Of a stretch of DNA of 64,000 nucleotides, positions 1-11,149 are shown in pieces. The position numbers and the translations under genes were made by a program. The notes under the pieces are model-generated. The model was not told the DNA's origin. It ran no database searches and saw only the letters and a program-made list of their open reading frames with translations. Every line of letters begins with the position of its first letter. The stretch's first letter is position 1. Source of the DNA: Ceratopteris richardii. Taxonomy: Eukaryota > Streptophyta > Polypodiopsida > Polypodiales > Pteridaceae. The DNA is taken from positions 140,245,852 to 140,309,851 of the forward strand of contig CM035439.1 in NCBI GenBank assembly GCA_020310875.1, in the 5' to 3' direction.

Positions 1-970
1 CATAATGATTGACTCTAGATCGGAGTCACTTGCATCCTCAAATGCATCAGGGCTAGGTTCACACTCTTCTAACACTGCCTCTCCCATGATTGGCTCTATG
101 GAGAAGACTGAAATGTCATAGCCATCTTCATCACAGTGAGGTGTCCGTTGTTCTTCATTGATGGCTACATCCATTGTTGCTAGGATTTCTGCCCAGCCGT
201 GGGGTTCAAATTCTTCGTCAGGAAAGACTACAGGTGCATAGGCTGGGTCTTGAATTGATCTATGTCTTTCTTTTGCACCTACCTCTCTGGCTTTCTCTCT
301 CTTCTCTTCTTCTACTGCTACCTTACACATCCATAAGTGAGTGTCTTCATGCATCCACAAGGATCCGGATCCTATGGAATGCACAGATTCAGTCTCATCT
401 TTGGCTCTATGGATGGGATTCCATTGAATAGGCGGTACGTCTCTATGAGAGTAATCCTTGAGATTGACTTTGGTTGTAAACCTAGATGTTGCAAATACAA
501 GGAATTGGTTCCCCAATCCTGTACCACTTGCAATTGCCGCATAAATGGCCTTCCCAAAATCATCTCGTAGGCTTGGTTTTTGCTAAAGTCGCATATAGCA
601 AAAGTATGCTCAAACTCAACACCACATGTAGTGAGAGTTATTCCTTCTAGCAATCCTAAGGGCCTTTCAATATGACCATCGGCCATCTGCAATTTCATTC
701 TCGTCGGTCGGAGTGCTGGCTTGCCCCAACGCTTCCATAGGGAAGTGGTAGCAATTGCAACTCCTGGACCTGAGTCCAAAATTGCCTTGGTTGTGTATCC
801 CTGATGGGTAACTGGGAGATAGGTATTTCCTTCTTCTCTTTCACTCATGTCTCCTATCTTATCCAATGGTATTTCAGGCACTATTCTATGAGATCCTACC
901 TGGGAACGCGATTTCGCTATGTCTGGCACTTGTTTGGCTACATGTTTCCACATTTCTGGCTTAACTTTGA
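1..970 (-). pseudogene. Element A protease and start of pol
   Basis: The minus-strand translation holds a retropepsin-type domain: a conserved lead YLPVTHQGYTTKAILDSG, then ATTSLWKRWGKP and an MILGRPFMRQLQVVQDWGTN block typical of gypsy proteases. The DSG catalytic triad lies near 775. An acidic linker follows toward the window edge, the same linker that in elements B and C leads to the reverse transcriptase. The RT itself is outside the window. It is a relic of a polyprotein, not a host gene. Confidence 0.8.
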
Positions 971-1029
971 GTAGCTCTTCTAAAGTGAGATTGCACTACA
1001 CTTTAGTGTTCTTTACTACCTCTGTATTC

Positions 1030-4000
1030 CTAGGTATGATTGAATCTTCGTTTCTTATCATGACTGTGGGTGCTCTCAAGCAAGTATGACTTGGTTTCCC
1101 ATGGGCCTGTGAAATGTGGTAACTCTTGCAAGGAATTAGACTCAAAGTCTAACCTCTCATGAGAGTGGAAACTTTCCTGTTCTTCATAAATAGAAGGGAT
1201 GTCCTGTGGGAACTGATCATGTGCGTCATCCACGAGTTCAATGGGAGGAGGGACTTCACTCTCCTTTGCCCACTTCTCTTCTTGAATCTCTCTCAGGAAC
1301 TTTGGTGAATACCTATTCATAGAAGAAGAGGTGTCTGGTTCAGTGGAGTTAGGCACATAAGCTCCCTGGGAAGGAATGCTTATTCTGTCACTTGCCCTCT
1401 CCTTAGCCTGGGAGGTGGCTCCTTTTCCAGACTTTGCAAGTAACCTCTCCAATCTATCCAATAGACCATCAAAGTGCAATGGTGTTCTAATGGGGTTAGA
1501 GCCATTGAACAAGCGACTGGCTTCAAACATGGCTTGCGCCAATTCGACCATTTTAGCACAAAGCTTTGTTCGCTCTATCTCTAGATCGGCTCTAGGGTAA
1601 CATTTCTCATGATCTGTTACATTGGGCCCTTCTTGGATTCTGGCCTGACATGCTTTAAGCCTCATGTCTAGATCTTCAAGAGTGGGATCGGCTAGGACTG
1701 ATCCTACTCTGGGTGGTGGGTGGGTTAAGGGTGGTGTATTGAAAGGTTGGGGAATGGAAGAAGATAGATTGGCGGGTAAAGGGGAAGGTGGTGGAGGGGT
1801 GGTGTGAGAATGGTTTTGAGATGCGAGTTCACTTATCTTTGCTTTGGTTTCTCTCAAGCTTTCTTCAAGTTTGCTCATTTTCTGTGACCATTGTCTTTTC
1901 ATTCTCTCCCGGCTATCTCTCCATGCTCTTGTCCTTTTCTTGGTTATACTCTCTGTCTCACTAACCTCAGAACTCTTTTCTTGCCCTACTCCTTGAGTTT
2001 GCTGCAAGGCTTGGGCTCTAGTGACCACATGCACTGGGGCTGTGGAAGTTATACTTCCCGTAAAGTCTACCACTAACCCAATGACGTTGATAGGAGTGAT
2101 TTTAGGCATGTTATTAGGGTTCTTTGGGCAATCTCGTAGGAGATGCTCTTTTTCGCAGTCTTGACAGAAACCCTGAATTATCACTGGTTGGGGTTGTGTA
2201 GGGGCAGGCAGTGGACAATCGCGTATAAGGTGATCTCCCTGACATCTGAAGCATGGTCCTCTAGGAAATGGGGTTCGTACCTGCCTAGGTTGAGGTCTAG
2301 AGTTGGGGTTTGTGTACATGACATTAGCATACTCAAGCTCCCCACTATTTTCACTTGGGTCCTCATAATACTCGTTATGCTCGGGTGACTGCAAGTAGTA
2401 AGCCTGTGGGCTATTAGTATGTGTGGAGTCAAAACTATGGTCACTTGGATCACTGTCTGATAGCAATGGGGTGACTGGGACTATGGCTCTGTTCGGATTT
2501 TCTTCAGCAGATGCATATTTCACTGGGATCACATTGGTTGGAGCAGGGGGTTGCTGCACTAGGACTGGTTGAGGTCTCTGCTACCCTTGATAAGGTGGCT
2601 GATAAGGTTGTTGTGGCCTGTTGTATTGTTGTGGTGGGTACTGATTCTGGTATCTACCTTGTTGTGGATATGGTTGAGGGTAATTTTGCCTAACAGTTTG
2701 TTTGTTATATGGGCAATCTTGTGCAGTGTGGTTGGTGTACCTTCGCTCTATGGTGCAATACTGGCTACTAGGATTCACCTGGGGTTGGGTCATAATGGGA
2801 CATACATTTGCCATATGGTCACCTCCACAAGTGTAGCACCGCTTAAGTGGGGCAAATCTTGGAATTTGTTTGCTAGAGACACCTAGTTTTTGAGCTACCT
2901 TCTCTGCAAGTTCCTTAATGGATGTGGATTGACCAGATGTGAGGCTACTAGAGCTATCCGAATCCTTATAGATTTTTGATAGTTCTAACTCCTCACCTAG
3001 ATTATCCTCAATGTCTATGCACATGCGCACGCACTCTTCTATAGTTCTGGGGTCCTTCAGATACACATATGACCTGAGCTTGGTGCTCAACAATCCATCT
3101 AAGAACAAAGCCACTTGCTTGGCTGGTGTGGGTAACTCAGGCATCGGGCACCTCTCTAGGTATTGCCTAAACCGTCTTCCTGCTAGTTTGACCGTCTCTT
3201 GAGGTGTTTGCTTGAAGCTATGAATTAGTGAGGAAGTGTTGTGCCTTATGCCACTCTTAGAAAACTCAATGATAAATGCCTCTAGGAGCTGGTCTATGTT
3301 TCTGAAATGACTCTCGTTCAGTGGTTGAAACCACGTAAGGGCAGTGTTCCTAAGGGTTAGACCAAAAGCATTATATTGTGTGAATAGATCCTCTACCTGT
3401 TCAGCTTTCAAGACTTGCCTAAATTCTGCCACATGGTCATAAGGGTCTCCAGTGCCATTGAAGTCATTCTTCATGGACTTCACCAGTTGAGTTGGCCTCA
3501 GGGTCCTAGTGTGTTCTCTCGGCCTTGGCAAAGGAAAATCATCAGCATTTCTTTGGTTCCTTGGGTCTCTGAATCTCTCGGTTTCTTCTCTATCCGTCCC
3601 TGTTCTCCTTCTTTCTCTTCCCTGGGGGTTGGCAAAGCTTACTTCCGGTCTATCTCTACTTCTATCTCCTTGAGCTCCATGAGCTTGGGAGGTCCCGACT
3701 CCTTGGTGTCCATAGGACATATTAGACCGTGATTGGGGAAAAACAAATTCACCCTTCCATGTGTAGGCATGTCTGCCATGCTCGGTGACCATGAAGATTC
3801 TCTCTGATGTATTGTCTAGGTAGGTTATTTTGCCTGGGCTATCAGGGTCTTTAAACTCATAGATTGTGAGGGCACTCACTTCTTGAGGTTGAGCAGGTTT
3901 ATATCTCCAAAAAGCCTCATCGGTTTCTTGGTTTAAAAGCAAATCTATGCTTTTATTATCCAGTGGAATCCACTCTGGGGTCATGATTCTGGTCAAGACA

Positions 4001-4410
4001 GATTTACCACGGGGAGTTCTTGGCTCTCTCTCTAAATTCCCTTGCTCTATATCACCCATGTCGGTTTCCGCAATCACATTTCCTAACTCATCTGTTCTAT
4101 CAGGAAGAGTGGTGACTACATATATAGTCCCCTCTTTATCTAGGTATGCTCCATTCTCAAACTTGACTACAGGGTGTTCTACTCCATGGGGTTGATCGAG
4201 GTTCTTAATCTGGACCATAGATCTTCTCAGGCCGTCTTCATAGATGCGAGCACCTAGACGATTAGTCCTGATGTATTCCAATTGAGTCTTGTAAGGTCCT
4301 TCTGGCTTTTCTAGATAAGCCACCCCTGAACTGCCTACAGGTCTCTCCATGTTATAGGACATCTCAGAATCACTTGTTTCTGATCGGGGAGTGTATGGGT
4401 AATCACTCAA
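1030..4410 (-). pseudogene. Element A Gag region
   Basis: The region encodes a long gypsy Gag. The N-terminal half, starting near 4410, has an acidic, charged region and then a retrotransposon-Gag block (KSMKNDFNGTGDPYDHVAEF to FRQYLERCP, about 3150-3480). Zinc knuckle CYTCGGDHMANVCP lies near 2810-2850. Further toward pol come a Q/P/Y-rich stretch and two more knuckles (CFRCQGDHLIRDCP and CQDCEKEHLLRDCP, about 2130-2260), then a coiled-coil-like charged segment. This arrangement of two knuckle pairs separated by a Q/Y-rich linker matches element C. The frame is not continuous, so the copy is dead. Confidence 0.8.
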
Positions 4411-4419
4411 CTGCTAGGC

Positions 4420-6306
4420 CCAAGACCTAGCAGCGTGATTGACACTAGCTTCAAAAGATTTGAGGCTTTGTCTGTCTCGGCCTAAGTGTCTGCCTGACCT
4501 AAGGTTCATATGCCTAGTTTCTCTACCCCCTTGGTCCCAAGTACACTCTCGTTGCAGGTTAATTGGCACCAATCACTTTGTTCTTTTTAGTTGATTATTA
4601 TGTTTATGATCTTGTCTGATATCACGTCGTCAGGAATGCTTAAGTGAATTTCGTGCTTGATAATTAATCGATTCAAGTTTACTATTTTTCCCTTAGGGTT
4701 TTCGCACTTAAGTCCTACTTAATGCTTGCACTTGGTTGATTAGTTCTCTTAGACTTATTTCGTGCCTGAAGCTGACCTAATTAATTACCACACCTAAGTC
4801 GTACTTAGCCTAAACTAGGAATTGACAAAGGAGGGTTGAGAGAACTCCCAACCTCAATACTCTCGTTGCTCAGACTGCTACACCAGCCCAGGAAGCCTTC
4901 TCCCAAGCTTGGTACTCACCCTTGCTAGCTTGCCTTGGAATACCTTAAGTGCACGCAATGTTCCTGCAAAATTTCACAAGTTAATATAACTCATTTACCA
5001 CAATGAATTGAAAGACACACATCAACAATTATGGGCCCCCCTTGGAGTAACTCACTGTACCCCCAAAATCTTATGACCACCTAGTTCCACCTAAAGGTCA
5101 ACTTAAAAATACATGTTCTAAAACTCCACGTATGATTCTTACAAAAACCAGTCAAGGTTCACGTAGGATTCTCAACAAGCTTTCCAACGAGACCAAAATC
5201 TCATCAATCGGAGTTCGTATGGTGAAGTTATGACCAATTAGGCACTTAGGGGTCAAAACAGGCTCTCAGGGTTTAGGAGATTTCTCCCTGGTTTCTAGGT
5301 CTTTTGCCCCCTCCTAAGGCTCTAATGTTATCCCAATGTGTCCAAAATTAAGCCCACATATACCTCAATTCACTCAATTAATTCACTCTAAAATTCCATG
5401 CGTTAAGCCCATGTATCGCGATAGGTCGGGTCGAAGTGTCGCGATAGGTGGAAGTGTCGCGATAGGTCGGGGTGTCGCGATAGGTCGGGGTGTCACGATA
5501 GGTTGGTGTGTCGCGATAGGTCGGTGTGTCACGATAAGTCGAGGTGTCGTGATAGATCGGGGTGTCGCGATAGGTCGGGGTGTCGCGATAGGTCGAGGTG
5601 TCGCGATAGGTCGGGGTGTCGCGATAGGTCAGGGTGTCGCGATAGGTCGGGGTGTCGCGATAGGTCGGAAGTGTCGCGATACTCCGGTGTGTCGCGATAC
5701 TTCGGTGTGTCGCGATACTTCAAGGTGTCGTGATAAGTCGTGGGTATCGCGATACTTCGAGGTATCGCAATACCTGAGGGTGTCGTGATAGGTGGGGTCG
5801 GTGTGTCACGATACTCCGAGGTGTCGCGATAAGTCGTGGGTATCGTGATACTTCGAGGTGTCACGATAGGTCGGGTTATGGTGAATTTTGCTGTTCTGTC
5901 TAGTGATCCTAGGAGCTCTGGGCCTGCACAGTGTCGTGGTGCACTCAGAATCGTGATCGGGTGAAGTTTCCGGAGTGTCACGATAGCTCAAGCTCGACGC
6001 CTCGGGGCTTGCGCAAGCAAAAATCCGTACCTGCTGAGCTTGTTGGAGAATGATGATGGAGCTGAAACCTGCAAGAAACATACAAAAAACACACACAAAC
6101 AAGGACACACACTCGCTCTCTCTCAAACTCGCACAAAGAAAATGAGGGAAATGATTTGGAAGTGGGAATATAAGGTGGTGAAGAAGATGAAGTGGAGATG
6201 AAGATGGAGATGGAGATGGAAAAAAATCAGAAATTTACCTACTACTTACCATTCCAACACGTCCTCTCTACGTCTTACCATCACACGCTCGTCCTCAAAG
6301 CTCAAT
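4420..6306 (-). other. Element A leader (5' untranslated region)
   Basis: This is 1.9 kb between the primer site and Gag with no convincing protein. The part next to Gag (4420-4520) is similar to the matching parts of B (about 11190-11340) and C (about 61390-61500). The middle is unique AT-rich sequence. An 18-bp tandem repeat fills 5416-5876. Open frames seen here come from the repeat period being a multiple of three. Confidence 0.7.
5416..5876. repeat. 18-bp tandem repeat in leader of A
   Basis: There are about 25 copies of an 18-bp unit, consensus TGTCGCGATAGGTCGGGG on the plus strand, with drift to TATCGCGATACTTCGAGG at the right end. Several copies carry CpG-to-TpG or CpA type differences (TCGTGAT, TCACGAT), as expected from decay of methylated CpG. 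The core TCGCGAT is shared with the leader repeats of B and C although the units differ. Confidence 0.9.
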
Positions 6307-6323
6307 CCCCTGCAACGGCGCCA
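6307..6323 (-). promoter_or_regulatory. Primer binding site of A (tRNA-Asp type)
   Basis: On the minus strand the site reads TGGCGCCGTTGC followed by a G-rich end, complementary to the 3' end of plant tRNA-Asp including CCA. It lies 8 bp inside the LTR edge, the usual place for the primer of minus-strand cDNA synthesis. Elements B and C have the same site. Confidence 0.8.
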
Positions 6324-6331
6324 AAATTTGG

Positions 6332-6645
6332 TGTAGCTCAGTGATGAGTAGCACCTCCTTTAATGTCAATCCGGGAAGACATGAGGATGGTATGAAGACC
6401 TCGAGCAAGTGAAGGCACAAATATGTGAGTGAGAAGCACACAAACATGCACACACATACACAGACACGCGCACACACGGCAAGAACAAAGAGAGTAAGAC
6501 AATGGAAACACTTCGATTATAACCAAGTTCTCATACAAGCTCAAAACTACAAGAAGCTAGCCCTAAAATGAGCTCTCTAGCTCTATTTATAGTTTTTGAC
6601 TAGCTTTGGCCATGTCCAGACCTAGTGTCCGGCCTAGTTAAAATT
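6332..6645 (-). repeat. Partial 5' LTR of A
   Basis: The sequence matches the first ~315 plus-strand bases of the 683-bp LTRs of B and E, from the terminal TGTAGCTCAG through the CA-rich stretch and the antisense TATA region. The remaining ~U3 portion is not here. A complementary U3 piece in opposite orientation lies at 35723-35957. Confidence 0.8.
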
Positions 6646-9600
6646 ATTCACACATAGCCACGTCATATCCTTGATATACATATGCATCTTCCTTAGGGTG
6701 CTCTCTCCCTTGTCTTCTTAATTTCATTCTCCGTATGCGCTCTAGGGCTTCCGCTTGAGCTTCTTCTCGAATTCGCTTTTCTTCCTCTTTGCGTTTCTTA
6801 GTAGTATTGAGTCGACTTAGCATTTCCTCCGTGAGGGGTTCCTGATACAACTTGACTCTGCATCCGCTAATATAGTTTGGGAGAACATCACCCTCTAAAG
6901 TGGCTAGTTGTACTGCTCCACTCGTGGAAATCCTGTTGATGATCATAGGTCCGTAGCCTCTCTTTTCTAGCTTCCTTGCATGTTGTTTCAATGTGTAGAC
7001 TAAAACTAGATCTCCTGCTTTCAAGCCCTTATCCTTCACATGGGCATCAAAGTATGCCTTCTGTCGTTTCTTAGCTGCATATATCCCTGCAGTTGCTCTC
7101 AATCTTGTTTCTCCTAATCGTTCAAGGTCAAAAAGCCTAGAGGAGAGTTCATGACCCGTCCATTCATGCTCTTGTGCTACTTTCAGTGTAGGTATTAAGA
7201 AGTCCAAAGGTAGCACGACGTTTTGGCCAAATACCATCTGAAAGGGGGTGGCTTGGAGTACCGTTTTGTAGGCAACTCGGTATGCCCAAACAGCATGGTG
7301 TAGCTGTTTATCCCAATCAGAGCGTTTATTGTTCACTAATTTCGTCAATACACTGCATAAGATCTTGTTGGTGCTCTCAGCCTGGCCATTTGCTTGAGGG
7401 TGATAGGGGGCAGACTTCTTGTGTACTACCAAGAATTCTTGGAGCAGATTTTCAATAACTTCATTTAAGAAATGAGTGCCTCTATCACTAACTAGCTCTA
7501 TAGGTAGCCCGTATCTAGTGAATACATTTTCAAACAAGAATTTAGCAGTTGTTTGAGCATTGTTCTTCGTTGTGGCTTTTACCTCTACCCACTTAGTTAG
7601 ATAGTCTGTTGCAACAATGATATATTCTGCATGGGAACCCTTAGCTGGGGGATTGATAGGACCTATGAAGTCTATTCCCCACTTAGAGAATGCACGTCCA
7701 CCCATCATAGGTTTCAGTGGCATCTCATCTTTGCGTATAGGATACTGAGTTCGCTGACAGACATCACACCGTTTCACATAGGTATGTGCATCCATGTGAA
7801 GGGTCGGCCACCAGAAGCCCGCAAATAGTATTGCCTTGATCACCCGCTCTGGTCCAAAGTGTCCTTCTGCTACACCTTGGTGACCAGTGTCCAAGATCTT
7901 GAGATACTCACTCTCATGGACACATAGTCTCAGGTAATCGTCTTTACCACGTTTGTATAGATTATCACCAATAAGTGAGTAATCCTGGGCTTCTTGTTCT
8001 AAACTTCTTTTCCTTGCCAGAGTCATGTCTGGAGGGAATGTTTTCGTCCTCAGGAAGGATACTAGCGGTTCACTCCAATCTGGCACTATGGATACTTGAT
8101 AAAGAGTGGCATGTTCCACAGGTGGTTTAGTGCAACAGATTGGGCATTCCTTGCACAACTTTTGGACATCAGCTTCCATAGTTGGCCAATGCACTCCGAG
8201 CCTCCTTAGTGTCTGTAGGGTTCGTTGTTTTGAGTAGTGTTGCTCTAACGCCCCTACATGTGCTAAATGCAACCATTTATTGTACTCGTCCTCTTCCACA
8301 CAACAAGCCAAGATTCCTTGATCTGTGTGCTTGTACATGCTTCTTGCCATGATGTGGTACTTTTGGGCTCTCACAACCTCTCTATTTTGTGTGTTTACTA
8401 TTGGATGGTTAGGCCCGTATGTCAATACTGGTACCAATGGCTTAGCCCACTGCGGCACCACTTCCAAATTAAACAAGTAAGCATCAGGAAGGTCATCTGA
8501 TACTCCTTGTGGGGCTTCTCCAGATGTGAGCCTAGAGAGATGATCTGCTCTCAAATGAGTCCTCCCTTTTCTCACCACTACCTCAAAGTCATACTCCATT
8601 AGTAATAGAAACCATCTTACTAATCTACCTGTATTGCATGGCTTGTTCACAAGGTATAACAATGCTTGATGGTCAGTAAAAAATTTAAACTTGTTTGCAA
8701 GCAAATAGTGTCTAAATTTCTTAACTGCATATACCATGCCTAAGCCTTCTCTCTCAGTAGTGGTGTAATTTTGTTCAGCTGCATTCAATTGTCTACTGGC
8801 ATAGGCAATTGGAAGATCCATGTTACCTTCACCAGTAGGTTGTGCAAGCACACATCCAATGGCATAATTGGATGCATCCACGTGAACATGGAATGGCTTA
8901 TTCCAATCTGGTGTGGTTAAGATTGGTGCTGAACATAATCGCCGTTTAAGCTCATTGAAGGAATTCTCACATTCCTCAGTCCACTCAAAGTTTGTCAGAA
9001 GTCCGTACATGGGCTTTGCAATGACAGCATACATGTGTATAAATCGTCGGTAATAACCACAATGCCCCATGAAAGCTTGTACTTCCTTGACATTCTTTGG
9101 CCTAGGTAGCTCTGCTATAGCTCTCACTTTCTCTTCGTCAGTAGATATGCCATTCTTTGACACTATGTGCCCTAAAATCTTGCCTTGCCTGACCATGAAA
9201 ACACATTTTTCTGGGTTCAGGCAGACTTGATATTCTCTACATTTGTCAAAGATTTGTCTGAGTTCAGGGATATGGGTTTGTCTGATGTTGGAATGAGCAC
9301 AAAGGTCATCAACATAGACCTCTAAATTCTTCCTCAGGAACTCCTTAAATACATGGCACATTAATCTCTGGAAGGTTGCTGGTGCATTGGTAAGCCCAAA
9401 TGGCATTACTCTAAAGGCAAAAATGCCCCACTCTGTGGCAAAAGCTGTCTTATGCTGATCTTCTGGAGCTATGGCTACTTGATTGTAGCCCAAAAATCCA
9501 TCGAGGAAGCTGTACACTTCCTTGCCTGCTACTCTTTCTAAGAGATGCTCTGTGATAGGAAGCGGATAGTTATCCCGAATTGTGGCTGCATTAACCTTCT

Positions 9601-11137
9601 TCAAGTTAATGCACGCACGCAGCTTGCCATTCTTCTTGGGAACCACTACGATGGGGGATACCCATTTAGTGTGCTCAATTTCATAGATAAATCCAGCTTC
9701 GACCAGTCTATCTATCTCCTCTTTGATTTTGGCAGCGTAATTATCGTTATATGTATAGGGCTTTTGCTTAGAGGGTTTAGCATCTGAGGTCATGGGGATA
9801 GTGTGTGAGCATATATCAGGGTCAACACCTTTCAAGTCCTTGTAACTCCAAGCGAATACATCTCTGTATTCTCTTAGCAAGGCTATTAACGCATGCTCTT
9901 CTTCCTCTATTAGGTCATGGCCTATGTACGTGCATCTCTCCTCTCCTTCTTCTAGGGCCACTACTATTTTCTTGGTGGTTTCTTTGTTATCATAGGCCTC
10001 TCCTGATTGCGCCTCTCGTTTAGGCATTCTTATCATGACTCTCCTGTCGTCTATCTCGTACTTATTAAAATTTTCTAGGACCTCAAACAAAGATTCTTCC
10101 TCTTCTGGTGAGACTTCTCTCTTCTTTCGTTTCTTTGCTTCTTCCTTAGGGGTCACATGTGTGGCTAATCTTACATCGTTTGTAAGCTCTCCATGCCTCT
10201 GGGGTCGAAATTCTACTTCATGGAAGTATTCTTCATCTGATGCAAATGGTGGGTCCATAATGATCGACTCTAGATCGGAGTCACTTGCATCCTCAAATGC
10301 ATCAGGGCTAGGTTCGCATTCTTCTAGAACTTCCTCTCCCATGATTGGCTCTATGGAGAAGACTGAAATATCATAACCATCCTCATCACAGTGAGGTGTC
10401 CATTGTTCCTCATTGATGGCTACATCCATGGTTGCTAAAATTTCTGCCCAGCCGTGAGGTTCGAATTCTTCGTCTGGAAAAACTACAGGTGCATAGGCTG
10501 GGTCTTGGATTGATCTATGGGTTTCTTTTGCACCTACCTCTCTGGCTTTTTCTCTCTTCTCTTCGTCTACTGCTACTTTGCACATCCATAAGTGGGTGTC
10601 TTCATGCATCCAAGAGGATCCTGACCCCATGGAATGCACCGATTTCGTATCATCTTTGGCTCTATGGATGGGATTCCATTGGATAGGAGGTACATCTCTA
10701 TGAGAGTAATCCTTAAGATTGACTTTGGTCGTAACACCTAAGTGCTGCAGGTACAAAGAATTGGTTCCCCAGTCCTGTACCACTTGCAACTGTCGCATAA
10801 ATGGTCTTCCCAAAATCATCTCATAGGCATGATTTTTGCTGAAGTCACATATAGCAAATGTATGCTCAAACTCGACACCACAGGTGGTGAGAGTTATTCC
10901 TTCTAGCAATCCTAAGGGTCTCTCAATATGACTATCGGCCATCTGCAATTTCATTCTCGTTGGCCTGAGTGTTGGCTTGCCCCAACGCTTCCATAGGGAA
11001 GTGGTGGCAATTGCCACTCCTGCGCCTGAGTCCAAAATTGCCTTGGTGGTGTACTCCTGGTAGGTAATGGGAAGATAGGTGTTCCCTTCTTCACCTTCAC
11101 ACATATCTCCTATCTTATCCAAGGGTATCTCCGGCAC
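6644..11137 (-). CDS. Element B pol: protease-RT-RNase H-integrase
   Basis: A ~1500-residue open frame on the minus strand. Visible domains in order: retropepsin with AILDSGAGVA (about residues 35-50); acidic linker; RT with the INLKKVNAATIRDNYPLP and FLDGFLGYNQ blocks, MPFGLTNAPATFQRLM and YVDD active site (near 9310-9330); RNase H with HVHVDASNYAIGCVLAQ; integrase zinc-binding region ending KRCDVCQRTQ (near 7750); core with WGIDFIGPINPP, ATDYLTKWVEV and DRGTHFLNEVI; basic C-terminus. There is no chromodomain. It would copy and insert the element's own cDNA. The start codon chosen is only the first Met in frame and is not a natural start. It is part of a shortened element. Confidence 0.85.
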   Translation of the reverse strand: MPEIPLDKIGDMCEGEEGNTYLPITYQEYTTKAILDSGAGVAIATTSLWKRWGKPTLRPTRMKLQMADSHIERPLGLLEGITLTTCGVEFEHTFAICDFSKNHAYEMILGRPFMRQLQVVQDWGTNSLYLQHLGVTTKVNLKDYSHRDVPPIQWNPIHRAKDDTKSVHSMGSGSSWMHEDTHLWMCKVAVDEEKREKAREVGAKETHRSIQDPAYAPVVFPDEEFEPHGWAEILATMDVAINEEQWTPHCDEDGYDISVFSIEPIMGEEVLEECEPSPDAFEDASDSDLESIIMDPPFASDEEYFHEVEFRPQRHGELTNDVRLATHVTPKEEAKKRKKREVSPEEEESLFEVLENFNKYEIDDRRVMIRMPKREAQSGEAYDNKETTKKIVVALEEGEERCTYIGHDLIEEEEHALIALLREYRDVFAWSYKDLKGVDPDICSHTIPMTSDAKPSKQKPYTYNDNYAAKIKEEIDRLVEAGFIYEIEHTKWVSPIVVVPKKNGKLRACINLKKVNAATIRDNYPLPITEHLLERVAGKEVYSFLDGFLGYNQVAIAPEDQHKTAFATEWGIFAFRVMPFGLTNAPATFQRLMCHVFKEFLRKNLEVYVDDLCAHSNIRQTHIPELRQIFDKCREYQVCLNPEKCVFMVRQGKILGHIVSKNGISTDEEKVRAIAELPRPKNVKEVQAFMGHCGYYRRFIHMYAVIAKPMYGLLTNFEWTEECENSFNELKRRLCSAPILTTPDWNKPFHVHVDASNYAIGCVLAQPTGEGNMDLPIAYASRQLNAAEQNYTTTEREGLGMVYAVKKFRHYLLANKFKFFTDHQALLYLVNKPCNTGRLVRWFLLLMEYDFEVVVRKGRTHLRADHLSRLTSGEAPQGVSDDLPDAYLFNLEVVPQWAKPLVPVLTYGPNHPIVNTQNREVVRAQKYHIMARSMYKHTDQGILACCVEEDEYNKWLHLAHVGALEQHYSKQRTLQTLRRLGVHWPTMEADVQKLCKECPICCTKPPVEHATLYQVSIVPDWSEPLVSFLRTKTFPPDMTLARKRSLEQEAQDYSLIGDNLYKRGKDDYLRLCVHESEYLKILDTGHQGVAEGHFGPERVIKAILFAGFWWPTLHMDAHTYVKRCDVCQRTQYPIRKDEMPLKPMMGGRAFSKWGIDFIGPINPPAKGSHAEYIIVATDYLTKWVEVKATTKNNAQTTAKFLFENVFTRYGLPIELVSDRGTHFLNEVIENLLQEFLVVHKKSAPYHPQANGQAESTNKILCSVLTKLVNNKRSDWDKQLHHAVWAYRVAYKTVLQATPFQMVFGQNVVLPLDFLIPTLKVAQEHEWTGHELSSRLFDLERLGETRLRATAGIYAAKKRQKAYFDAHVKDKGLKAGDLVLVYTLKQHARKLEKRGYGPMIINRISTSGAVQLATLEGDVLPNYISGCRVKLYQEPLTEEMLSRLNTTKKRKEEEKRIREEAQAEALERIRRMKLRRQGREHPKEDAYVYQGYDVAMCE

Positions 11138-11149
11138 TGTTCTATGTGA

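Larger units (their letters stand above)
1..6645 (-). mobile_element. Element A: Ty3/gypsy (Athila/Tat-like), 5' part
   Basis: Reading on the minus strand, the order is partial 5' LTR (6645 to 6332), primer site, long leader, Gag, and the start of pol, which runs off the left edge of the window. The family is assigned from retropepsin and CCHC Gag motifs and from close similarity to element C (49.8-63.6 kb), which shows the whole gene order. The element is broken in several places. Its LTR ends abruptly next to element B; I interpret that edge as one end of a large inversion (see findings). Confidence 0.85.

Noticed and set aside
5336-5981. Several overlapping open frames of 75-150 codons on both strands, rich in CRDRS or DLSRHP repeats
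   Set aside because: They are products of the 18-bp tandem repeat (six codons per unit), which is open in several frames; no other support for a protein.
6307-6323. tRNA gene fragment
   Set aside because: Only the 3' end complement is present and it lies at the LTR edge, so it is a primer binding site; the same holds at 13221 and 62944.
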